Assembly (NCBI RefSeq): GCF_947498805.1
Contig: NZ_CANMLT010000006.1
Location: 62,001 to 126,000, forward strand
Origin: an uncultured Tenacibaculum sp.
GTDB taxonomy: Bacteria; Bacteroidota; Bacteroidia; Flavobacteriales; Flavobacteriaceae
Length of the DNA: 64,000 nucleotides
Reading direction: 5' to 3'
Shown here one piece after another: positions 25,889-35,709 of this stretch. How positions within the stretch are numbered: the stretch's first letter is position 1; every line of letters begins with the position of its first letter. The notes beneath the pieces were generated by a model that saw nothing but the letters and a program-made list of their open reading frames with translations, did no database searches and was not told where the DNA came from. The translations under genes and the position numbers were made by a program.

Positions 25889-27022
25889 ATGAAAAAAATC
25901 TTAAAAAAAATGACAATAGCGGTTATTTCTATAATTGCAATTTTTATAATTGCTTACCAGTTAGTGGTTAACTTTTATCCAAGTTTTGGAGGTGATGTAA
26001 CTAAAAAAGCATACCAGGAATATGCTAGTTCAACACAATATGACAACGGAAAATTCAAAAATGCAGATGCCAATGTACCAAAGGATTTCAGTTTCGGTGA
26101 TATGCTAAAAATGTCGCGTAAATTCTTCTTTACAACTGTTGAAAATGGGCGTCCAAAAACCGACTTACAAGTTCAAAAAATAGATTCGGCAAACGTAGCT
26201 GATTACAAAGGAGACACCCGACTAATTTGGTACGGACATTCAGCATTCTTACTTCAGATGGATGGAAAAAATATTTTGTTAGATCCTATGTTTGGTGAGG
26301 TAGCCGCTCCATTAACATTCTTAGGAGAAAAACGTTTTAATAAACAAATGCCCCTAGAAATTGAAAAACTTCCATATATAGATGCCGTTGTGATTTCACA
26401 CGATCATTATGATCATTTAGACTATGAAAGTATTGAAAAACTAAAACCGAAAGTAGCACACTATTTTGTTCCCTTAGCAGTTGGTGTACATTTAAAAGCA
26501 TGGGGAATTCCTGAAGAAAAAATCACAGAGTTAGATTGGTGGCAAGAAACCACCTACAAAGACATTCAATTGGTATGTACTCCATCTCAGCACTTTTCTG
26601 GCAGAAAAATGAACAACCGTCAGAGTACTTTATGGAGTTCTTGGGTTATCAAATCAACCTCAAGCAATATCTTTTTTAGTGGCGATAGTGGCTACGGAAA
26701 GCACTTTACAGCAATAGGTAAAAAATATGGTCCGTTTGATTTTGCCATGTTAGAATGTGGACAGTACAACGAAATGTGGCCAGATATACATATGTTTCCA
26801 GAAGAAACGGCACAAGCTGGAGTTGATGTACAAGCAAAAGCTATTATGCCAATACACTGGGGTTCTTTCAAACTTGCCATGCACTCATGGACGGATCCGA
26901 TTGAACGCGCAACAAAAAAAGCTAAAGAACTGAATCTTCCTTTAATTACTCCTAAAATTGGTGAACCTATAATTTTAAAAGATAGCTTGAAAAGCTATAG
27001 TACTTGGTGGAATAACCAATAA
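25889..27022 (+). CDS. MBL-fold metallo-hydrolase, membrane-anchored
   Basis: The 377-residue protein has an N-terminal hydrophobic helix (about 8-28) that is a signal anchor. The metallo-beta-lactamase core shows ISHDHYDHLD (HxHxDH) near residues 169-178, His in PSQHFSG, Asp in FFSGDSGYG and His in IMPIHWGSF. The layout fits the UlaG/NAPE-PLD-like group acting on phosphodiester or lactone bonds. The substrate is unknown. It is probably co-transcribed with the NAD-binding gene 3 bp upstream. Confidence 0.88.
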   Translation: MKKILKKMTIAVISIIAIFIIAYQLVVNFYPSFGGDVTKKAYQEYASSTQYDNGKFKNADANVPKDFSFGDMLKMSRKFFFTTVENGRPKTDLQVQKIDSANVADYKGDTRLIWYGHSAFLLQMDGKNILLDPMFGEVAAPLTFLGEKRFNKQMPLEIEKLPYIDAVVISHDHYDHLDYESIEKLKPKVAHYFVPLAVGVHLKAWGIPEEKITELDWWQETTYKDIQLVCTPSQHFSGRKMNNRQSTLWSSWVIKSTSSNIFFSGDSGYGKHFTAIGKKYGPFDFAMLECGQYNEMWPDIHMFPEETAQAGVDVQAKAIMPIHWGSFKLAMHSWTDPIERATKKAKELNLPLITPKIGEPIILKDSLKSYSTWWNNQ

Positions 27023-27048
27023 AAAACTTTTTTGTAAATTGTTCTCTT

Positions 27049-28068
27049 ATGACGCACGAATTTAAAGATATTCTTACCCAAGCAGCCATTAACCAAAAGA
27101 ATGGTATTCAAAATGTTTTAGCTACTGTTGTTGATTTGGATGGATCTTCCTATAGAAAACCAGGCGTTCGAATGCTACTTTCTTCCGATGGAAAAATGGT
27201 AGGTGCAGTGAGTGGTGGTTGTGTAGAAAAAGAAGTTCAACGAAGAGCGCAATCGGTTTTTAAAACAGGAGTTTCTAAAATAATGACCTATGATGGTCGC
27301 TATCGATTGGGCTGTGAAGGAATTCTTTATATTTTGCTAGAACCATTTACGGTCAGTACAGCTTTGATTGATTCCTTTTCTGAAAGCATAGAGAAACGAC
27401 TTCCTTTTGTAATTGAATCTTTCTATCAAAAAGAAGATGAAGTTGAAGGTGATTTTGGATCAATAGTACGTTTTCAAAATAATCAAAACGTTTCTTTTTC
27501 AGACACCTTCAACCCAAAGAACTTTCACGAATTACAAGTGTTTCAACAAACCTTGCAACCTTTATTTCGTTTATTAATTGTGGGTGGTGAACACGATGCC
27601 GTAAAACTTTGTTCGCAAGCCAATCTATTAGGATGGATTGTAGATGTTGTTAGTTCTGTAAAAGACCCAAAACAATTATCCGATTTTCCACATGCAAATT
27701 CCGTGACGGCACAAACACCTGAAACCATTGTTCTTGATCATGTAAATGAACATACTGCTGTGGTTATTATGAACCATAATTTTACTTACGATTTACGGTG
27801 GTTGGTAAAACTGCAAGAACACAATCCGATATATATTGGAATATTAGGTGCTGCCAAGCGTAGAGAACGACTACTAAATGAATTATTTGATTTTGCACCA
27901 GAAGTTTCAGATGATTTTTTGGAAAAAATACATACTCCTGCTGGTTTAAATATTGGAGCTGAAACCCCAGAGGAAATTGCCTTATCAATTTTAGCAGAAG
28001 TATTATCAGTAGTTCGAAAAAAAGAAGTATTTTCATTAAAGAAAATTACTGGACGAATACACAGTTAA
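27049..28068 (+). CDS. XdhC family protein
   Basis: The 339-residue protein has the N-terminal XdhC/CoxI domain (LATVVDLDGSSYRKPG, then VGAVSGGCVEKEV near residues 50-65) and a C-terminal Rossmann-like XdhC domain with VVIMNHNFTYDLRWL and YIGILGAAKRRERL. XdhC proteins bind molybdenum cofactor and load its sulfurated form into xanthine dehydrogenase-type enzymes. No molybdenum hydroxylase subunit is in the window, but the MocA/MobA-like gene follows. Confidence 0.9.
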   Translation: MTHEFKDILTQAAINQKNGIQNVLATVVDLDGSSYRKPGVRMLLSSDGKMVGAVSGGCVEKEVQRRAQSVFKTGVSKIMTYDGRYRLGCEGILYILLEPFTVSTALIDSFSESIEKRLPFVIESFYQKEDEVEGDFGSIVRFQNNQNVSFSDTFNPKNFHELQVFQQTLQPLFRLLIVGGEHDAVKLCSQANLLGWIVDVVSSVKDPKQLSDFPHANSVTAQTPETIVLDHVNEHTAVVIMNHNFTYDLRWLVKLQEHNPIYIGILGAAKRRERLLNELFDFAPEVSDDFLEKIHTPAGLNIGAETPEEIALSILAEVLSVVRKKEVFSLKKITGRIHS

Positions 28069-28132
28069 ATTTTAGCCATAAAATAAACATAAAACACTCA
28101 TCCGCCTCCCATTGAGATGACAAACAAATAAG

Positions 28133-28711
28133 ATGCAAAACACTGCAATTATCATATTAGCAGCAGGAAGTGCTTCTAGAATGGGAGCCATCAAACAGCT
28201 ACTTCCATATAAAAACACCACCTTGTTAGGGTGGGCTATTCAAAATGCCCTACAAACAAAGGCTAAAGGAACTTTTTGTGTATTGGGAGCAAATGCTTCA
28301 TGTATTAGGGAAGAAATTAAACAAACTTCAGTTAATATCATAATCAATACTGCCTATCAAGGTGGTTTAAGCTCAAGTATTGCTGCGGGAATAAAACATA
28401 TTGAAAACCAAGATTTTGACCGTATTTTAATTATGTTGGCAGACCAACCTAATGTAGATACTGACTACCTAAATACATTGCTCAACACCTCTCAAGAATA
28501 TCCTCAAAAAATTGTTGCTTCTGACTATGGGAAAAACGTGGGAGTTCCTGCTATTTTTCCGAAAGCATATTTTCAAAATTTAACAAAGCTCAAAGGTGAT
28601 AAAGGAGCCAAGTTATTTTTGCAAAATCACCTTTCCGAAGTAATGAAAATGAAAACTATCGACTTAATCGATATTGATACAAAAGAAGAATATCAAAAAC
28701 TGATAAATTAA
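28133..28711 (+). CDS. MobA-like nucleotidyltransferase (MocA type)
   Basis: The 192-residue protein has the NTP-transferase signature LAAGSASRMGAIKQLLPY at residues 9-26 and a metal-binding LADQPNVD near 98-105. The length and pattern fit MocA, which attaches CMP to molybdenum cofactor for the xanthine oxidase family. Pairing with XdhC supports this. An N-terminal residue set is complete, and the start follows a 64-bp gap. Confidence 0.85.
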   Translation: MQNTAIIILAAGSASRMGAIKQLLPYKNTTLLGWAIQNALQTKAKGTFCVLGANASCIREEIKQTSVNIIINTAYQGGLSSSIAAGIKHIENQDFDRILIMLADQPNVDTDYLNTLLNTSQEYPQKIVASDYGKNVGVPAIFPKAYFQNLTKLKGDKGAKLFLQNHLSEVMKMKTIDLIDIDTKEEYQKLIN

Positions 28712-28797
28712 ATATAAAACCAGCTGTTTTTTCTTAAAAATAGCACTCAACTAATTCCTGAAAAAGGAGTAATTTTACATAACAAAACACCAGACTC

Positions 28798-31700
28798 ATG
28801 AATTTTGTAAAATCTTTTCTATATATAACTATAATAGCCTTATTTGCAAGCTGTGCAACCTATAAAGCCAAGTATGCAAATAAAAAAGATGCAACACCTT
28901 TAACAAACAATAAAGAGTTAGCACACTCTTTTTATTTGATAGGAGACGCTGGAAATGCGGATATGGGACAAACAATTCCTTCCTTAACTTATTTTCAAGA
29001 AGCTTTAGAAAAATCTGGAAAAAATGCGACGGCTTTATTTTTAGGTGACAATGTATACCCTTATGGAATTCCTAAAAAAGAACATAAAGACAGAGCCTTA
29101 TCTGAACACCGTATTCAAACGCAGATTGATGCCGTAAAAAACTTTAAAGGAAATCCTATTTTCATTCCAGGAAATCACGATTGGTACAATGGTTTAAAAG
29201 GCTTAAAGCGACAAGAGAAAATTGTAGAGAAGGCTTTAGGTAAAAAATCTTTTTTACCACAGAATGGATGTGGGATGAAAAAAGTAGAAATCAACGATGA
29301 TATAACACTTATAATTATCGATAGCCGTTGGTTTATTGCCGATTGGAATAAGCACCCTACGATTAATGAAGATTGTGATATTAAAACTCGTGAGCGTTTT
29401 ATAGATGAGGTTTGGAGTTTATTTAAAAAGAACCGTTATAAAAATGTGGTCGTTGCAATGCACCACCCAATGTATTCTAACGGACCGCACGGAGGAAGTT
29501 TTTCTTTTAAAGATCATATGAGCCCTGCTCCTATCCTTGGAACCTTAAAAAACACTTTACGTTCACACGTAGGAATCCAAACAGATATCTTTAACAAAAA
29601 CTACACTGATTTTATAACGCGAATTCAAACTATCTCAAGAGATTTCAATAAAAACATTGTGTTTGTTTCTGGTCATGAACACAACTTACAATACATTGAA
29701 AAAGATGGATTCAAACAGGTTGTTAGTGGTTCTGGTTCAAAGGAATCTCCAGCATTAATTGGTTATGATGCGCAGTTTACCTACGGTAGCCATGGATATG
29801 CTATTTTAAACTATTATAAAGACGGTTCGGCTGTAATTGAATACTATGCCGCAAATAAAAAAGACGGACATAAATTATTATTTAACAAACAAATTATTGC
29901 TCCGAAAGAGGTAAAACAATTTAATGAATTTCCAGAATACGATGCGCACAAAGAATTTATAGAAGCTTCTATTTACAAACCTGAAGACACTGAGGTTAGT
30001 GGTTTCCATAAGTTCATGTGGGGAGATTTACACAGAGAAAAATATGGTAAAAAAATTAAGGTTCCTGTATTGGAATTAGAAAAATTATATGGTGGATTAA
30101 CACCTATTCAAAGAGGAGGTGGAAACCAAACCAACTCATTACGATTAGAAAATCCTGATGGTAAACAATATGTTTTACGTTCTATGGTAAAAGATGGTAG
30201 TCGTATTATGGGGGGTATTTTAAAAGGAACTATTTTAATTGATGTTGTACAAGATATCTTTACCATGTCGCACCCTTATGCGGCCTTTGTAATTCCAGAT
30301 ATGGCTGAAGCAGCAAATATTTATCATACCAATCCAAGAATATTTTACATGCCTAAACAACCTGCCTTAGGAAATTACAACGATGTTTTTGGTGGAGGGC
30401 TTTATTTATTAGAAGAGCGTCCTGCTGGTAATAGAGATGATGTGAAGAGCTTTGGTAATTCGAAGAAAATTGTAAGTACGTTTGACGTATTGGAAAAAAT
30501 AAGAAAAAACGGAAAACATTCTATAGATCAAGAATGGGCAATGCGTTCTCGTTTATTTGATATGGTAATTGGTGATTGGGACAGACATGAAGATCAATGG
30601 CGTTGGGCTTCTTTTAAAACTGAGGATGGTAAAACCTATTACCGACCAATTCCTAGAGATAGAGATCAACCTTTTTCTAAGTTCGACGGAGTGATGATTC
30701 CTCTATTTCAACAATTTGCTCCTTTAGTAAGAAACATGCAAACTTTTGACCATGATATTAAAGACATGAAGTGGTACAACAACTATCCTCGTTTCTTTGA
30801 TGCTGAGTTCTTAAATAAATTAACTTTAGAAGATTGGTATAAGCAAGCTGAATATATTCAACAGAATCTTACCGATGAAGTAATTGAAAAAGCTATCAAA
30901 CAACTACCTCAAGTTATTTATGATCTTGATGGTGAAGAAACCATTGCTAAGATAAAATCAAGAAGAAATAAACTAAAGGATATTGTCAAACGCTATTATA
31001 CAAAACAGGCAAAAACGGTGTACATCATTGGTACTGATAAAAAAGATAAATTCATTATTAAGAGACTTAATGATGACGAAACTAATGTTACGGTTTATAG
31101 AAAAGAGGATGAAATTTATAACCGTACTTTTAAAACAAACGAAACCAAAGAAGTTCAAATTTATGGTTTGAATGGTGATGATGAATTCTTAATCTCTGGT
31201 GATGTAGATGATAGTATTTTAATTCGTTTAATTGGTGGACAAGATCACGATACTTATAATGATACATCTTCTGTATCTGGTTGGGGAAAGAAAACAAAGA
31301 TTTACGATTATAAATCAAAGAAAAACACCGTTAAAGGAAGTAAAGAAACGGCTGATTTACGTTCAGATAATTACTTTAAAAACACCTATAATCATAGAGA
31401 TATAGAGAACAATACTACTGTTGTTTTTCCTAGTTTAGGAAGTAACCCAGATGATGGATTCTTCTTTGGTGCAGCTTTAACATTTACCAAACAAGGCTTT
31501 AAAAAGCGTCCGTTTGCTAGTCAGCACAGTTTAGCTGCTAATTATTATACAGCAACCAGTGGTTATGATATTGAATACAATGGTGAATTTACAGAGTTTA
31601 TTGGTCAATGGAGCTTGCACTTAAGAGCCAAAGTTACGAGTGACAACTATGCTATTAATTTCTTTGGTTGGGGTAATGAAACACAATTCTTAATGCCCAC

Positions 31701-32475
31701 TGGAGATCAAAGAGATGATTTAGATTATTACAGAGTTAAAAAAGGAGAATTAAGCTTTACACCATCTTTACTAAGAAGATTACGCGGTGGAAGTATTTTA
31801 AAACTTTCGGGTTCTATCGAAGGGATTGAAATACAAAATACTCCGAATAGATATATTACAGATGTTTCTCCGAACTCACCTATCAACCTTTTTGAAACCA
31901 ATTATTTTATTGGTGGTGAATTGAACTTTAATCATAATATCGTAGATGATCAGAGTTTCCCTACCAAAGGAATGAACTTTGATTTAGCAGTAGGTGCTAA
32001 ATCAAAATCAGATGATTTCGAAAGAAGATTTGGATACATTAAAAGTTCATTGGCTTTTTATCAAAACTTAGTTCAAAATCGTTCATTAGTATTTGCTTCT
32101 GAAGTAGGAACCCATATTAATTTTGGAAACCGTTTTGAATTCTACCAAGGTGCTACTTTGGGTGGTGACAGAAGCTTACGTGGATTCAATCGTCAACGTT
32201 TTACAGGAACTGAAAGTTTTTATCATAGTAATGACTTACGTTTACAATTAGGACGTTTTAAAACGGCAGTTTTACCATTAAAATTGGGAGTTTCTGCTGG
32301 ATTTGATTACGGTAGAGTATGGAGCCCTAGAGTAGCTAAATCTAGTAAATGGCATACTAGTTACGGTGGTTCTGTTTGGTTAAGTGGTATTGACATGTTC
32401 ACAGCAAATATTTCTTATTTCCAAGGAAATGAAAATGAAAATCGTTTTGCCTTCGGAATTGGATTTGCCTTTTAA
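28798..32475 (+). CDS. Lipoprotein: metallophosphoesterase + kinase-like domain + outer-membrane barrel
   Basis: The protein is 1225 residues. A lipobox LFASC ends at Cys19. A calcineurin-like phosphoesterase lies at about 45-310 with GDAG, GDNVYPYG, PGNHDWYNG, AMHHPMYSNG and SGHEHNLQ. The middle region at about 430-640 has a Gly-rich RGGGNQTNSLRL (from 439) and GDWDRHEDQWRW (592-603), followed by RDRDQPF at 620-626. This resembles the catalytic loop and metal-binding motif of FAM20/HipA-like kinases. The C-terminal about 380 residues look like a surface-antigen/BamA-like barrel ending in FAF. Its substrates are unknown. Confidence 0.8.
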   Translation: MNFVKSFLYITIIALFASCATYKAKYANKKDATPLTNNKELAHSFYLIGDAGNADMGQTIPSLTYFQEALEKSGKNATALFLGDNVYPYGIPKKEHKDRALSEHRIQTQIDAVKNFKGNPIFIPGNHDWYNGLKGLKRQEKIVEKALGKKSFLPQNGCGMKKVEINDDITLIIIDSRWFIADWNKHPTINEDCDIKTRERFIDEVWSLFKKNRYKNVVVAMHHPMYSNGPHGGSFSFKDHMSPAPILGTLKNTLRSHVGIQTDIFNKNYTDFITRIQTISRDFNKNIVFVSGHEHNLQYIEKDGFKQVVSGSGSKESPALIGYDAQFTYGSHGYAILNYYKDGSAVIEYYAANKKDGHKLLFNKQIIAPKEVKQFNEFPEYDAHKEFIEASIYKPEDTEVSGFHKFMWGDLHREKYGKKIKVPVLELEKLYGGLTPIQRGGGNQTNSLRLENPDGKQYVLRSMVKDGSRIMGGILKGTILIDVVQDIFTMSHPYAAFVIPDMAEAANIYHTNPRIFYMPKQPALGNYNDVFGGGLYLLEERPAGNRDDVKSFGNSKKIVSTFDVLEKIRKNGKHSIDQEWAMRSRLFDMVIGDWDRHEDQWRWASFKTEDGKTYYRPIPRDRDQPFSKFDGVMIPLFQQFAPLVRNMQTFDHDIKDMKWYNNYPRFFDAEFLNKLTLEDWYKQAEYIQQNLTDEVIEKAIKQLPQVIYDLDGEETIAKIKSRRNKLKDIVKRYYTKQAKTVYIIGTDKKDKFIIKRLNDDETNVTVYRKEDEIYNRTFKTNETKEVQIYGLNGDDEFLISGDVDDSILIRLIGGQDHDTYNDTSSVSGWGKKTKIYDYKSKKNTVKGSKETADLRSDNYFKNTYNHRDIENNTTVVFPSLGSNPDDGFFFGAALTFTKQGFKKRPFASQHSLAANYYTATSGYDIEYNGEFTEFIGQWSLHLRAKVTSDNYAINFFGWGNETQFLMPTGDQRDDLDYYRVKKGELSFTPSLLRRLRGGSILKLSGSIEGIEIQNTPNRYITDVSPNSPINLFETNYFIGGELNFNHNIVDDQSFPTKGMNFDLAVGAKSKSDDFERRFGYIKSSLAFYQNLVQNRSLVFASEVGTHINFGNRFEFYQGATLGGDRSLRGFNRQRFTGTESFYHSNDLRLQLGRFKTAVLPLKLGVSAGFDYGRVWSPRVAKSSKWHTSYGGSVWLSGIDMFTANISYFQGNENENRFAFGIGFAF

Positions 32476-32486
32476 AAAATAACATC

Positions 32487-34427
32487 ATGCAAAGAGTTTT
32501 TAGCCTATTTTTTACCCTATGCTTTTCAATAATAGTTTCTGCACAAACAGAAACTATTATGTTAGCTAAGAATGCCAAAGGTCAGGTCTTAAACACCAAT
32601 ACTGGAATTGTTTTGGTAAAGACTTCTAAAAAAGTAGTTGCTATAAACTCTAGTAAGCAAAAGAATGTTTTATGGGAAAACAAGGACTTAAAAAAAGTAG
32701 ACTTTAGTTCCTATACAGAAATTCCATTTACGCCTTATGTAATCTTTAGCAAAAAGCCCTTTATAAGTTCAAAGTTATTATCGAATGCCCTAGGTACCAA
32801 AGGAGTTTCTAAAACCTTGGTCAATGTCTTGAACGGAAACGTTTTTTTTGATTCTGAAAAGCAAGGTTTTAAAGCAGTCAACAACACCTTAATTTTACCA
32901 GAGCAAAAGGCCGTTTTAGTTGATGGAATCAAGAACAAAAAATATGTACTATCGCTTTTTGACTTTCAAACTGGGAAACTCATCTGGGAAACCAATCTTT
33001 CCGATCGTGCTTTTTTCAAGAACTTAAAGGGAGCTCTTTTAGATCAAGAAATAACACAATTAGATAGCGATAAGAATATCTTTTGGTTAAAAAACAATAC
33101 ACTTTTAAAAGTAGCTAGTAAAACTGGGGAGGTTCTCTTTCATCAAAAGAACACTACTTCGTTTAACATGAATTCACAAAAAGATGTCATCTATGTGTTT
33201 ACTAATAAAATTAAAGAAGAAAGGTTAAATGAAGAAACGGCTATACAAGCGCTTTTAACAAAAGATTTAGAGCCTTTATGGAAACACACACCGAAAATTA
33301 CTGGACACATCTCTCAAAGTGTTTTTATCAATAATGAACTTATTACCATTACTTCTAAAGGTTTTAATATTATTAATGTAACTGAAGGAACTAAAAAATG
33401 GAATCGTTCAGAAACATTGCCTTTGATAAAAAAAATAGTTCCGGTATCAAGTGGTTATTTAGTGGTACAAGAAAACTTCCTAACAAAGGTTGATACACTA
33501 GGAAAAAAGGCTTGGAAAAAGAAAGTAAAAATTACCAAATCAAGCAATGAATTACCTATTCATATTTTAGAAGATGCTCAAACTGCCATGTATCTTACCC
33601 CTTCTTTTTCTAATAGAATAACTATAGAAGATGGAAGTAAAATTTGGGAAAAAGATGTGGTTTTAAACAAAGCTGGGTTTATCAGTAGAAACCTAAAATT
33701 AAACCATCATTATTATCAAGCTTGGTTTGATCAAGCGCATGATTTGTTTCCGGTATACAATGAGAATAATTTTTACATTTTTAATCCTAAAGCCACAACA
33801 GCTCCTTCTTCTCTACAAAAATTTGATTTTGGAAGAGAGATTCCTCATATGGAAATAAGAGAAAAAGGGTATTTTATGACTTTAAACAATCAGTTTTATT
33901 TCTTTCATAGAAATGGAAGTTTAGTCTATCAAAAGAAATTACCCTACCAAGCAAAAGGTTCTTTCTTTAGCGATACTTTTTACTGGTTTGGAAGAGGTAT
34001 AGGAACAGCAAGGTCGGTTATTGGTTTTATTCCAAATCAAATAGATCAAACTTTTAAAAATGTGTTAGTATCTACCAATCTAGGTTTTGTTACGAGAGCT
34101 ACCTCAAGTATCTATGGTACTTATCAATCGTATAAAAACACTTTAAATGACATTACACAGCTTAACTCACTAGGCTTAGACAGTGATTTGCTTTCTGTAT
34201 TTAGTCGTTTTAATAAAGGGCAAAAAAATGATAACTTTAGTATTGTTGTTAGTACAACTAAAGACAAAAAAAGTAGTATTGTTCAATTAGAAAAAGATAC
34301 AGGTGCTACGACTGTTCTAAAAGAAATAGACTTTGAATTTGACCAGTTTATTATTGACCAAATTGAAAAAGTAATTTATTTCTTTGATGGAAAAAAGGTC
34401 ATCATTGAAAACTTAATAACGAAATAA
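32487..34427 (+). CDS. Secreted PQQ-like beta-propeller protein
   Basis: The 646-residue protein has a signal peptide ending SAQ (about residue 19). It contains repeated strands of the type GKLIWETNL, EPLWKHTP, GTKKWNRS, GKKAWKKK and GSKIWEKD. Such W-containing repeats form the blades of a PQQ-like propeller, without the residues of a PQQ dehydrogenase. It starts 12 bp after the large phosphoesterase gene and is probably co-transcribed. The partner is unknown; a periplasmic scaffold is possible. Confidence 0.75.
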   Translation: MQRVFSLFFTLCFSIIVSAQTETIMLAKNAKGQVLNTNTGIVLVKTSKKVVAINSSKQKNVLWENKDLKKVDFSSYTEIPFTPYVIFSKKPFISSKLLSNALGTKGVSKTLVNVLNGNVFFDSEKQGFKAVNNTLILPEQKAVLVDGIKNKKYVLSLFDFQTGKLIWETNLSDRAFFKNLKGALLDQEITQLDSDKNIFWLKNNTLLKVASKTGEVLFHQKNTTSFNMNSQKDVIYVFTNKIKEERLNEETAIQALLTKDLEPLWKHTPKITGHISQSVFINNELITITSKGFNIINVTEGTKKWNRSETLPLIKKIVPVSSGYLVVQENFLTKVDTLGKKAWKKKVKITKSSNELPIHILEDAQTAMYLTPSFSNRITIEDGSKIWEKDVVLNKAGFISRNLKLNHHYYQAWFDQAHDLFPVYNENNFYIFNPKATTAPSSLQKFDFGREIPHMEIREKGYFMTLNNQFYFFHRNGSLVYQKKLPYQAKGSFFSDTFYWFGRGIGTARSVIGFIPNQIDQTFKNVLVSTNLGFVTRATSSIYGTYQSYKNTLNDITQLNSLGLDSDLLSVFSRFNKGQKNDNFSIVVSTTKDKKSSIVQLEKDTGATTVLKEIDFEFDQFIIDQIEKVIYFFDGKKVIIENLITK

Positions 34428-34437
34428 AAAACTACAT

Positions 34438-34806
34438 ATGACATCACAAACCCCACTCATTATAGCCAGTATTTTTGGTATGCTATCCGTTGTTTTTGGT
34501 GCTTTTGGAGCGCATGCATTAAAGAAAATTTTATCTGAAGACCAGTTAAAATCTTTTGAAACGGGAGTCAAATACCAAATGTATCATGCTATAGTGTTAC
34601 TATTTATCGGAGCATATTTTAAGCAACCCAATGCATACATGGTTTGGGCTTTCGCAATAGGTATTGTCTTATTTTCTTTTAGTATCTATGGATTGGTTTT
34701 ATCGGATGCTAAAGGAAAGAAACTTCGCTTCTTAGGACCAATTACGCCATTGGGTGGTTTGCTATTTATTGTAGGATGGGTTTTACTACTGTTAGAAATA
34801 CTTTAA
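34438..34806 (+). CDS. DUF423 family membrane protein
   Basis: The 122-residue protein has four transmembrane helices. Family features are FGAFGAHALKK near residues 20-30, MYHAIVLL near 50-57 and the LGPITPLGGLLFIVGW segment at 98-113. The function of DUF423 proteins is not established. It lies 10 bp after the propeller gene. Confidence 0.88.
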   Translation: MTSQTPLIIASIFGMLSVVFGAFGAHALKKILSEDQLKSFETGVKYQMYHAIVLLFIGAYFKQPNAYMVWAFAIGIVLFSFSIYGLVLSDAKGKKLRFLGPITPLGGLLFIVGWVLLLLEIL

Positions 34807-34820
34807 TAGCGTAAGGTTTA

Positions 34821-35669
34821 CTATTTCAAAGAAAACTCGTACAAATTACCTCCTTTACCATGAGATCTTTCATCGGTAATATAAAGGGTATTGTTATCCT
34901 TAAAACTCACTCCTTCTTTTTGAGAAATATGTTGAAAAGGCAGTTCGGTTAATTTTCCGCTGAAAAAATTATCCCCGTCAAAATCGGTAAAAAGCAATAC
35001 CGAATCATGTGTAAGTAAGACTACTTTTTCTTTGTTGGGAGAAATAGCTGCTGAAGTTATCCAGCATTCCATATCGTCGCAATTATTAAACTCACCTACC
35101 AACTTAGCTTCATAATCTCCTTCTTTAGCAGGTATTTTATATAAACTTGTTTTTCCGTAGTGTTTTTTTACACGACTCTTTGTAAAAATATACAAGTAGC
35201 CATCTTTAAAAAAGATAGATTCTGCATCAAAAAAACGTTTCTTCTTTTTGGGTGGAAACTTAGTTTGATCGGGATACGAAAAATGGATTTTCTCAACCTC
35301 AACATTCTTCTTTGACAACTCTTGTTTGTTTACTTTTAAAATAACTAAGTTTTGTCTTGTATTCGCATTATTACCAAAATCTGCTATGTATAAATTCCCT
35401 TCTTCATCAGAAGTTAAATCTTCCCAATCGTTATTTTTAGCTTGAATCTCTAGTACTTTTTCCGTTTTTCCTTGGGTAGAAATCTCAAATAATTGTGGTT
35501 TATTTCCACTATCGTTCAGCATCCAAATGGCATTGTCACTATTTGAATATTCCGTTCCTGAAACCTCCTTTAATTTCTTAGGTAAATCGGCAACCAGTTT
35601 CAGTTGTCCATAGTTATTACAACTACATAAGAATAATACAAATACGAAAGGTAAAACAAACTTCTTCAT
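34821..35669 (-). CDS. Beta-propeller lipoprotein
   Basis: The 282-residue protein has a lipobox FLCSC (Cys near 17), so it is an envelope lipoprotein. The remainder reads as six-bladed propeller-like repeats: NAIWMLNDSGN, GNLYIADFGNN, DGYLYIFTKSR and NNTLYITDERS. It resembles SdiA-regulated/esterase-like propeller proteins of Bacteroidota. No catalytic motif is evident. It is convergent with the DUF423 gene and 40 bp from the TPM gene on the same strand. Confidence 0.65.
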   Translation of the reverse strand: MKKFVLPFVFVLFLCSCNNYGQLKLVADLPKKLKEVSGTEYSNSDNAIWMLNDSGNKPQLFEISTQGKTEKVLEIQAKNNDWEDLTSDEEGNLYIADFGNNANTRQNLVILKVNKQELSKKNVEVEKIHFSYPDQTKFPPKKKKRFFDAESIFFKDGYLYIFTKSRVKKHYGKTSLYKIPAKEGDYEAKLVGEFNNCDDMECWITSAAISPNKEKVVLLTHDSVLLFTDFDGDNFFSGKLTELPFQHISQKEGVSFKDNNTLYITDERSHGKGGNLYEFSLK

Positions 35670-35709
35670 AGAACAGTTAACGTCAAAAAAAATGAAAGAT
35701 TATATAAAA

